Below are positions 57,331 to 64,000 of a DNA stretch of 64,000 nucleotides, piece after piece. A program made the translations under genes and the position numbers. How positions within the stretch are numbered: position 1 is the first letter of the stretch; the number at the start of each line of letters is the position of its first letter. Below the pieces are notes generated by a model. It made no database searches and had not been told where the DNA came from. It worked only from the letters and a program-made list of their open reading frames with translations. This DNA comes from Blastococcus carthaginiensis (lineage in GTDB: Bacteria > Actinomycetota > Actinomycetes > Mycobacteriales > Geodermatophilaceae): contig NZ_JASNFN010000021.1 of assembly GCF_030731085.1 (NCBI RefSeq), positions 1 to 64,000 on the forward strand. Reading direction: 5' to 3'.

Positions 57331-59166
57331 TCAGGCGACCGGCTCGGGCTCCCCCGCCGAGGACCGCCGCCACGAGGCGTGCAGGCGGGCGTAGGGCCCC
57401 TCGGCGTCGACCAGCTCGGCGTGCGTGCCGCGCTGGACGACGTGGCCCGCGTCGACGACGAGCACCTCGTCGGCGCGTTCGGCGGTGGAGAGCCGGTGCG
57501 CGATGGTGAGCGTCGTCCGACCCTCGGTGAGGGTGTCCAGCGCCCGGGTGAGCCGCTGCTCGGTGGCCGGATCCACCGCGCTGGTCGCCTCGTCGAGCAC
57601 CAGCAGGTGGGGATCGGCCACGTAGGCGCGGGCGACGGCGACCAGCTGCCGCTCCCCCGCCGACAGCGACTCCCCGCGCTGCCCGACCGGCGTCCCGACC
57701 CCCGCGGGCAGGCCGGCGACCCACGGGCCGAGGCCGAGGTCGCCGAACGCGGCGACGACGTCGTCGTCGGTCATGCCGGGCCGGCCGTAGCGCACGTTGT
57801 CGGCGACGGTGGCGTCGAACAGGAACCCGTCCTGGGGCACCATCACGACCCGCGCGCGCAGCGAGGAGAACGCGACGTCGGGCAGCGGCACCCAGCCGGC
57901 GTCGGCGGAGCCGAGCAGCACCCGGCCCTCGACGGGGTCCATGAGCCGGGTGACGAGCTTGGCGAAGGTGGTCTTGCCCGAGCCGGTCTCGCCGACGATC
58001 GCCGCGCGGGTGCGCGGCGCGATGGTCAGGTCGACGTCGTCGAGCGCCGCCCGGGCACCCGGCGCGTACCGGAAGGTGACGTGCTCGAAGCGCACGCCGA
58101 GCGGTCCGGCGGGCAGCTCGCGCACCCGGTCGGGCGCGGCGACGGCGGGGTCGCGGACGTCGGGCTCGGTGTCGAGCACGTCGAGCACCCGCCGGAAACC
58201 GGCGACGGCGTTCTGGGCCTCGTTGAGCACCTCGCTGGCGGTCTGCACCGGGGCGACGAAGAGGGTGACCAGGAACAGGAAGGCCACCAGCGTGCCCGGG
58301 GTGATGTCACCGGCCAGGCCGAGGAGGACGCCGACGACGACGACCGCGGCGTTGGCGACGGCCGCGACGAACTCACCGCTGACGAAGACCGCGGCGGTCA
58401 CCTTCTGCGCATCGACCTGGGCGCGGTAGTGCCGGTCGATGGCGGCGTCGAGCCGCTCGGCGGTGCGGGCGCGCACGCCGTAGGCGCGCACCGTGGGAGC
58501 CCCGACGACCGACTCGGAGACGGCGGCCAGCACGTCGCCGACCCGCTCCCGGACCACGCCGTAGACCTGCACCAGCCGACGGGCGAACCAGCGGACGGCG
58601 AACACCAGCGGGACGAAGCAGACCAGCACCAGCAGCGTGAGCTGCCAGGAGTAGACGAACATGACGACGGTGGCCACGACGAGCTGGCCCACGCTGACCA
58701 GCCCGAGCACACCGCCCCACTGCATGAACACCGAGAGCTGGTCGACGTCGCTGGTGACCCGGGAGACCAGGGAGCCGCGCCGCTGCCCCTGCTGGTGCAG
58801 CACCGAGAGGTCGTGCACGTGCCGGAACGCCCGCTCCCGCAGGCCGGCCAGCGCGGTCTCGGTCGTGCGGAACAGGCGCACGTTCATGCGGTAGACAGCG
58901 ACGGCGGTGAGCACCACCACCACCGCGCAGGCGGCGACCAGCCAGGAGACCAGGCCGAGGTCGGGCCCCTCCGGCGAGGCCAGGCCGCGGTCGATGACCT
59001 GCTGCACGGCGATCGGGACGACCACCCGGCCGGCCGTGGCGACGAGCGCCAGGGCGAAGGTGACCGGCAGGCCGCGTCGGAACTCCGGCATCATGCGCAG
59101 GCCCCGCCGCAGCGTGGCCAGGGCGCCCTCGTGCTCGCGGTCCTCGAGCTGCGTCGCGGCGGTCAC
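57331..59166 (-). CDS. ABC exporter half-transporter, second subunit
   Basis: 611 residues. Six membrane helices (about 30-320) precede an ATPase domain with Walker A GETGSGKTT, signature LSAGERQ and Walker B LLVLDEATSA. The switch His is in TIAHRLSTAERADEVLVVDAGHVV. The signature has Ser-Ala-Gly-Glu in place of the canonical LSGGQ. GTG 59166 overlaps the partner gene stop (GTGA). The two subunits probably form a heterodimeric multidrug or lipid exporter. The reading frame stays open upstream for 1882 codons but only by GC bias. Confidence 0.92.
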   Translation of the reverse strand: MTAATQLEDREHEGALATLRRGLRMMPEFRRGLPVTFALALVATAGRVVVPIAVQQVIDRGLASPEGPDLGLVSWLVAACAVVVVLTAVAVYRMNVRLFRTTETALAGLRERAFRHVHDLSVLHQQGQRRGSLVSRVTSDVDQLSVFMQWGGVLGLVSVGQLVVATVVMFVYSWQLTLLVLVCFVPLVFAVRWFARRLVQVYGVVRERVGDVLAAVSESVVGAPTVRAYGVRARTAERLDAAIDRHYRAQVDAQKVTAAVFVSGEFVAAVANAAVVVVGVLLGLAGDITPGTLVAFLFLVTLFVAPVQTASEVLNEAQNAVAGFRRVLDVLDTEPDVRDPAVAAPDRVRELPAGPLGVRFEHVTFRYAPGARAALDDVDLTIAPRTRAAIVGETGSGKTTFAKLVTRLMDPVEGRVLLGSADAGWVPLPDVAFSSLRARVVMVPQDGFLFDATVADNVRYGRPGMTDDDVVAAFGDLGLGPWVAGLPAGVGTPVGQRGESLSAGERQLVAVARAYVADPHLLVLDEATSAVDPATEQRLTRALDTLTEGRTTLTIAHRLSTAERADEVLVVDAGHVVQRGTHAELVDAEGPYARLHASWRRSSAGEPEPVA

Positions 59167-60938
59167 GCCGGCACCTCCGCCTGCGCGTAGGCCCGGACCA
59201 GCGCCGCGTAGCCGGGGACGTCGGCCAGCAGCTGCTCGTGGGTGCCGCGCGCGACGGCGCGGCCGTCCTCCAGCCACACCACCTCGTCGGCCAGCGCGAT
59301 CGTCGCCTGCCGGTAGGCGACCACCACCACGGTCGTCGGCGTCCCGCTGGCGCGCAGCGCATCGAGGATGCGCGCCTCCACGGCCGGGTCGACGGCGCTG
59401 GTGGCGTCGTCGAGGACCAGGAGGCGGGGGCGGCGGATGACGGCGCGGGCGAGGGCCAGGCGCTGCCGCTGGCCGCCGGAGAGGGAGGCGCCCCGCTCGC
59501 CGACCCGGGTGTCGAGCCCCTCGGGGAGCGCGGCCACGAAGTCGTCGGCGGCCGCCACGCGCAGCGCCGCCCGCACGTCGTCGTCGGACATCGGGGCGCC
59601 GAGGGTGACGTTGCCGCGCACGGTGTCGTCGAAGAGGAAGGCGCCCTGCGCGACGAACGCGGCCTGGGTGCTCACCTCGCCCTCCCGCAGCCGGCGCAGG
59701 TCGACGCCGTCGAGGAGCACGCCGCCGTCGGCCGGGTCGACCAGGCGCACCAGCAGGCCGGCGAGCGTGGACTTGCCCGATCCGGTGGGCCCGACGACCG
59801 CCACCGTGCGGCCGGCGGGCACGTCGAAGGTCACCCCGTCGAGCGTGGGGCGGCTGCCGCCGTCGAAGCGGAACCCGACGCCGCGCAGGGCGACAGCCGC
59901 CCCACCGGCGCCGGCGACCGCGGCGTCCGGCCCGTACGGGGTCTCGCCGGTCGCCTCCAGGACAGGGGTGACCCGGTCGAAGCCGGCCAGCGCGCGGGGC
60001 AGGTCGGCCAGCACCCAGCCGATGGCGCGGATGGGCAGCGCGAGCAGGGTGAACAGGTAGGCGATCGACACGAGCTCGCCGGCGTCGATGGCGCCGTCGG
60101 CGACCCGGCCGGCACCGATGAGCAGGACGGCGAGGGTGCCCAGGTTCGGCAGCGCCTCCATCAGCGGGTCGAACACCCCGCGCACCCGGCCGACGGCGAT
60201 CAGCCCGTCGCGCAGCTCCTGGGCCCGGTCGGCGAAGCGCCCGGTCTCGGTGTCCTCGCGGCCGAGGGTCTTCACGACCAGCGCGGCATCGAAGCTCTCG
60301 TGCGCGATCTCGCTGACCTCGGCGCGCAGCTGCTGGGCCCGCTGCATCCGGGGGCTCATCACCTGCGAGTAGACGACGTTGGCCGCGAAGACCAGCGGGA
60401 AGACGACCAGGCCGACGAGCGCGAGCAGCGGATCGGTGAGCACGAGCGCCACGCTGGTGATCGCGATCATCACCAGGGCACCGCAGGCGAACGGCAGCGG
60501 CGCGACGAAGAACCAGGCGGACTCGACGTCGGAGTTGGCGTTGGAGAGGAGCTGCCCGGTGGGGTGGCGCTGGTGCCAGGAGAGCGGCAGCCGGAGGTAC
60601 TGGCCGGTGACCCGGCGGCGGTACTCGGCCTGCAGCCGGTAGCTCATGATCCCGGCGAACAACCGGCGGCCCAGGATGCCCAGGATCTTCAGCAGCGCGA
60701 CACCGAGGATGGCGACCGAGGCGAGCGCCAGCGCCGTGCCGGTGGTGGCGCCGTCCTCGAAGGAGGGCAGCAGCACCCGGTCGGTGACCTCCCCGATGAC
60801 GTACGCGCTGGCGACCGTCATCCCTCCGTAGAGGCTGCTGGCCAGGAGCGCCAGGGTGAACATGCGCGGCTGCTCGCGGACGGCCCGGCGGATGTGGCGG
60901 AGCCCGCGTCGCACGACGGCGTCTCTGCGGCGGGACAC
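59163..60938 (-). CDS. ABC exporter half-transporter, first subunit
   Basis: 591 residues. Six membrane helices (about 25-310) and an ATPase domain with Walker A GPTGSGKST, signature LSGGQRQRLALARA and Walker B LLVLDDATSA. Here Asp stands where the catalytic Glu usually follows Walker B, and the switch region reads VVAYRQATIALADEV with Tyr-Arg where His-Arg is usual. So this half carries the degenerate ATP site and the partner has the catalytic one, a classic heterodimer. GTG 60938 follows GAGGAG. No substrate is indicated. Confidence 0.92.
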   Translation of the reverse strand: MSRRRDAVVRRGLRHIRRAVREQPRMFTLALLASSLYGGMTVASAYVIGEVTDRVLLPSFEDGATTGTALALASVAILGVALLKILGILGRRLFAGIMSYRLQAEYRRRVTGQYLRLPLSWHQRHPTGQLLSNANSDVESAWFFVAPLPFACGALVMIAITSVALVLTDPLLALVGLVVFPLVFAANVVYSQVMSPRMQRAQQLRAEVSEIAHESFDAALVVKTLGREDTETGRFADRAQELRDGLIAVGRVRGVFDPLMEALPNLGTLAVLLIGAGRVADGAIDAGELVSIAYLFTLLALPIRAIGWVLADLPRALAGFDRVTPVLEATGETPYGPDAAVAGAGGAAVALRGVGFRFDGGSRPTLDGVTFDVPAGRTVAVVGPTGSGKSTLAGLLVRLVDPADGGVLLDGVDLRRLREGEVSTQAAFVAQGAFLFDDTVRGNVTLGAPMSDDDVRAALRVAAADDFVAALPEGLDTRVGERGASLSGGQRQRLALARAVIRRPRLLVLDDATSAVDPAVEARILDALRASGTPTTVVVVAYRQATIALADEVVWLEDGRAVARGTHEQLLADVPGYAALVRAYAQAEVPA

Positions 60939-61077
60939 GGAGCTCCTCGGGGGTCGGGCGACCGGTCCAGGATGCCGGACGGTCGTTAGGGACGCTAAGC
61001 GGCTCCAACCGAGCGTGCACCCGACTTCTTCCCGGCCCCGGGTGTCGCCGGATGCACCCGCCCGGTATGCAGGAGCG

Positions 61078-61689
61078 ATGAGCGCCTCTCCCCCGTCCCT
61101 GCCGGACCGCGAGCGCGCCGCGCTGGCCGACCTCCTCGACGAGCTGGGGCCGGAAGCGCCGACGTGCTGCGAGGGGTGGACGACGGCGCACCTGGCCGCG
61201 CACCTCGCCGTCCGCGACCGGCGGCCCGACGCCCTGCCGGGGTACGGGCTGGAGCTGCTGCCCGGCGGCGCGCGGCTGGCCTGGTGGTCGCACCGGCTGG
61301 AGGACCGGCTGCGCGACTCCACGCCCTACGCCGAGGTGGTCGGCCAGGTGCGCAGCGGGCCGCCGTCCTGGTCGCCGATGGCCCGCCCCGCCGCGGCCAG
61401 GGCGTTCAACGTCTCGGAGTTCGCCATCCACCACGAGGACGTCCGGCGCGCGCAGCCGGGGTGGGAGCCGCGGTCGCTGCCTCGGGAGGAGCAGGACCAG
61501 CTGTGGTCGGCCGTCGGGCTCTACGCCCGGCGGGTCGCCGGTCGCCGCGGCCTCGTGCTGCGCCGCTCGGACGTGCCCGGGGAGGAGAAGCGGTTCGGTG
61601 CCGGCGGGCGCACCGTCACCGGCGAGCCGCTGGAGCTGATGCTGTGGGTCTCCGGCCGGCGCGACGTCGCCCGCGTCGACGTCGGCTGA
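61078..61689 (+). CDS. DinB-like TIGR03085-family protein
   Basis: 203 residues. ADLLDELGPEAPTCCEGWTTAHLAAHLAVRDRRPDALPG is the conserved N-terminal helix pair of TIGR03085 metal-binding proteins, related to mycothiol-dependent maleylpyruvate isomerases. FAIHHEDVRRAQPGWEPR supplies the second His pair, and LELMLWVSGRRDVARVDV closes the domain. No substrate is known. ATG 61078 follows AGGAGCG. It is the only plus-strand gene inside the minus-strand his/trp region, divergent from the ABC pair. Confidence 0.85.
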   Translation: MSASPPSLPDRERAALADLLDELGPEAPTCCEGWTTAHLAAHLAVRDRRPDALPGYGLELLPGGARLAWWSHRLEDRLRDSTPYAEVVGQVRSGPPSWSPMARPAAARAFNVSEFAIHHEDVRRAQPGWEPRSLPREEQDQLWSAVGLYARRVAGRRGLVLRRSDVPGEEKRFGAGGRTVTGEPLELMLWVSGRRDVARVDVG

Positions 61690-61703
61690 CCGCCGCCCGG
61701 GGG

Positions 61704-63113
61704 TCAGCTGCCCGCGCGCGGCCCCGGCGGCCTGCCGGACGGGGCGATGTTCTGGTTGAGGCAGAACAGGTTGTCCGGGTCGTAGCGGTCCTTGAGCGCC
61801 ACCAGGCGGTCGTACTTGTCCGGGCCGAAGGCGGCACGGACCCGGTCGGCCCCCTCGTCGCCCAGGAAGTTGAGGTAGGCGCCGGCGGCGGCGTACGGCT
61901 TCACGGAGGCCGCCAGCTCGCGGGTCCAGGCGATGTTGCGCTCGTCGTCGGCCGGGTCGGGCCACATGCTCAGGAAGTGGATGTTCCAGGGCGCGTCCCG
62001 CAGGTCGAACGCCGTCGCCTCGCGCGGGACCCGCGCCAGCGCGCCACCGCCCGGCGCGAGGATCACCTGGGTCATCGGTGACGGCACCCGGCCGGTCCGC
62101 TCGGCGATCGCCTCGATGCCGTCGTCGGGCAGCTCCCGCAGGAAGTCCGCCGTCCACCAGTTGCGCATCCCGCGCGGGCAGGCGAGGTCGAGCATCTGCT
62201 GGATCGCCGTGTAGGGCATCGGCTGCACCATCGTGACGATCGGGGAGCCGTGGTCGAGCAGCGGCCGCAGAACCTCCTGCCCCTGTGCCACGTCGCCGGC
62301 GTACACGACGACCAGCCCCAGCACCGGACGGCCCCGCACGGGCTCCGGCACGAACGGCTCCGGCGGGGCGGAGATGAAGGCGGCCGCGCCGTTCACCTCG
62401 TCCGGCGCCTGGGCCATGAAGTCGCGGTAGTGGCGGACCACGTCGACGGCAGCCTCGTGCGGGTGCATCACCATGCCACCGAGGAGCACCGGCCCCATCG
62501 GCGAGGCACGGAAGTCGAACCGGGTGACCACGCCGAAGTTGCCCCCACCACCGCGCAGCGCCCAGAACAGGTCGGGCTCCTGCTCGGGGCCGACCTCGAG
62601 CACCTGGCCGGCGGCCGTCACCACCTGGGCTCCGATGAGGCTGTCGCAGGTGTAGCCCAGCGTGCGCTCGAGCCAGCCGCTGCCGCTGCCGAGCGCGAGC
62701 CCGCCGACGCCCGTGGACGACACCCGCCCGCCGGTGACCGCCAGCCCGTGCTCCTGGGTGGCGGCGTCGAACTGCCCCCACGTGGCGCCCCCTTCGGCAC
62801 GCACCGAGCGGTCGGACACCTGGACCTGCACCCGGTTCATCGGGCGGAGGTCCAGCATGAGGCCGCCGTCGCAGACCGCGTGCCCCACCACGCCGTGCCC
62901 TCCGCCGTGCACCGCGAGCGGGAGACCGGTGTCGCGGGCGTGTCCCACCGCCGCCACAACGTCGTCCGTGCCGGTGCACCGGGCGATCAGCGCCGGCGAC
63001 CGGTCGACCATGCCGTTGAAGACCCGGCGGGCGTCGTCGTAGCTCGGGTCGCCGGGCCGGAGCAGCTCACCGCGGAAACCGCGGATACCGGACTCCACCG
63101 TGGGGGTCGCCAT
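61704..63113 (-). CDS. BBE-like FAD-linked oxidase
   Basis: 469 residues. The N-terminal FAD domain has LPLAVHGGGHGVVGHAVCDGGLMLDL, whose His in GGGHGVVG is where FAD is covalently attached. The loop that in bicovalent enzymes supplies a Cys reads GRVSSTGVGGLALGSGSGWLERTLGYTCDSL, with Ser at the expected Cys position, so linkage is probably through His only. The BBE C-terminus is complete (YLNFLGDEGADRVRAAFG, KDRYDPDNLFCLNQNI). It probably oxidises a hydroxyl or sugar substrate. There is no signal peptide. ATG 63113 is the only good start. Confidence 0.88.
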   Translation of the reverse strand: MATPTVESGIRGFRGELLRPGDPSYDDARRVFNGMVDRSPALIARCTGTDDVVAAVGHARDTGLPLAVHGGGHGVVGHAVCDGGLMLDLRPMNRVQVQVSDRSVRAEGGATWGQFDAATQEHGLAVTGGRVSSTGVGGLALGSGSGWLERTLGYTCDSLIGAQVVTAAGQVLEVGPEQEPDLFWALRGGGGNFGVVTRFDFRASPMGPVLLGGMVMHPHEAAVDVVRHYRDFMAQAPDEVNGAAAFISAPPEPFVPEPVRGRPVLGLVVVYAGDVAQGQEVLRPLLDHGSPIVTMVQPMPYTAIQQMLDLACPRGMRNWWTADFLRELPDDGIEAIAERTGRVPSPMTQVILAPGGGALARVPREATAFDLRDAPWNIHFLSMWPDPADDERNIAWTRELAASVKPYAAAGAYLNFLGDEGADRVRAAFGPDKYDRLVALKDRYDPDNLFCLNQNIAPSGRPPGPRAGS

Positions 63114-63244
63114 GACTGCCTCCTGGAGCAGAGAGCGACCATGCTGCTCCTCCCCCGCGGCATCCCGCGACGGACCTTCGTCCCCAATCCGGCGTACTCG
63201 CAGCGCCCGGCGCGCCGGCCCCGGGGGTGCTCACGCGGCACCGG

Positions 63245-64000
63245 TCAGGGCAGTGGCTCGTCTCCCTCGCGCCGCACCGGGACGCCGGCGGCGGCGAGGC
63301 CGGCCTTGACGTCGCCGACGCGGAGCTGGCCGAAGTGGAAGACGCTCGCGGCCAGCACCGCGTCGGCGCCCGCCGAGACAGCGGGCGGGAAGTGCTCGAC
63401 CGCGCCCGCTCCCCCGCTGGCGATCAGCGGGACGGCGACCTCCCGGCGCACCTGGGCGATGAGGTCGGTGTCGAAGCCGGCGCGGGTGCCGTCGGCGTCC
63501 ATGGAGTTGAGCAGGATCTCCCCGACGCCGAGCTCCGCGGCCTGCACGCACCACTCCACGGCATCGCGGCCGGTGCCCCGGCGGCCGCCGTGCGTGGTGA
63601 TCTCCCAGCCGGAGTCGGTGACCGCGCCGTCGCGCACCCGACGCGCGTCCAGCGACAGCACGAGCACCTGGTTGCCGAAGCGCTGCGCGATCTCGGCGAT
63701 CAGCTCCGGCCGGGCGACGGCGGCGGTGTTCACCGCGACCTTGTCCGCGCCGGCGCGCAGCAGCTTGTCGACGTCCTCGACGCCGCGCACCCCGCCGCCG
63801 ACGGTGAGCGGGATGAAGACGCTCTCGGCGGTGCGGCGGACGACGTCGTAGGTCGTCTCCCGGTTGCCGGAGCTCGCGGTGATGTCGAGGAAGGTGAGCT
63901 CGTCGGCGCCCTCGGCGTCGTAGACCCGGGCCATCTCCACCGGGTCGCCGGCGTCGCGGAGGTCGACGAAGTTGACGCCCTTCACCACCCGCCCGGCGTC
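63245..64000 (-). CDS. hisF: Imidazole glycerol phosphate synthase cyclase subunit (5' end beyond window)
   Basis: At least 251 residues are visible, from DAGRVVKGVNFVDLRDAGDP to the stop; the start and the first catalytic Asp lie outside the window. TVGGGVRGVEDVDKLL, SLDARR (second catalytic Asp), LLNSMDADGTRAGFD and IASGGAGAVEHF are the conserved TIM-barrel loops of HisF. It makes imidazole glycerol phosphate and AICAR with HisH ammonia. In transcription order it would be followed by hisI in mycobacteria; here seven genes intervene. Confidence 0.95.
   Translation of the reverse strand, partial: DAGRVVKGVNFVDLRDAGDPVEMARVYDAEGADELTFLDITASSGNRETTYDVVRRTAESVFIPLTVGGGVRGVEDVDKLLRAGADKVAVNTAAVARPELIAEIAQRFGNQVLVLSLDARRVRDGAVTDSGWEITTHGGRRGTGRDAVEWCVQAAELGVGEILLNSMDADGTRAGFDTDLIAQVRREVAVPLIASGGAGAVEHFPPAVSAGADAVLAASVFHFGQLRVGDVKAGLAAAGVPVRREGDEPLP

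Noticed and set aside
57331..62979. A single open frame of 1882 codons on the minus strand
   Set aside because: Only the last 611 codons are a real ABC subunit. Upstream the frame is Arg/Ala/Pro-rich shadow of the partner ABC gene, the DinB-like gene and the oxidase.

Overview
The window is GC-rich actinobacterial chromosome (roughly 70-75 % G+C by eye), with many GTG and some TTG starts and many 4-base GTGA stop/start overlaps. Mycothiol-type DinB enzymes, DUF3145, DUF3052, a C4 zinc-ribbon CT398 protein, a bifunctional RNase H/phosphatase, a DUF222-HNH protein and a ydaO-type c-di-AMP riboswitch all fit Actinobacteria. A Geodermatophilaceae-like genome is my guess from the overall style; it is inference, not proven.

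Layout. 1-1108: an IS481-type insertion sequence whose left end is also the window edge. 1104-6541: a proline-rich membrane protein, a 16-C homopolymer, an acyl-CoA ligase, a hydroxyacid-oxoacid transhydrogenase-like iron alcohol dehydrogenase and a hotdog thioesterase. 6641-8881: a tightly packed set (WXG-like helical protein, helical-domain/hydrolase fusion, lipoprotein) that may be a secretion- or envelope-linked module. 8913-16185: an AEC transporter, a GIY-YIG pair, a lipoprotein, tRNA(CAT), a riboswitch-controlled M23 peptidase, a TVP38 protein, a DinB-like protein and a diguanylate cyclase.

16631-32900 is the core of the window. It holds DUF3145, accD6, fabF, acpP, fabH, fabD, a PucR/FasR-type regulator, then an inserted accessory block (pirin-like protein, M20 hydrolase, LacI regulator, GH1 beta-glucosidase), then aceE, DUF3052 and ahpE. 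Apart from the inserted block this matches the mycobacterial ahpE-aceE-fabD-acpM-kas-accD6 order. It supplies malonyl-CoA and the FAS-II enzymes, next to the pyruvate dehydrogenase E1 that makes acetyl-CoA.

32935-41693: tRNA-Val, a lower-GC orphan HEPN-like gene, then a neutral-lipid set (two alpha/beta hydrolases, an epimerase, a WS/DGAT acyltransferase, a third hydrolase) and an FUSC transporter. 41754-49397: Nif3, a hypothetical protein, the CstA peptide/pyruvate transporter with a CC-motif partner, CT398, RNase H/phosphatase, TauE, a small membrane protein and a PIG-L deacetylase. 49475-64000: a DUF222-HNH protein, then the minus-strand trp/his region. In transcription order this is hisF (cut by the window end), an FAD oxidase, an ABC exporter pair, an FAD dehydrogenase, a membrane protein, hisI, trpE, the trp-operon membrane protein, a 14-codon ORF and trpC. 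I saw no rRNA, CRISPR array, prophage or replication origin.
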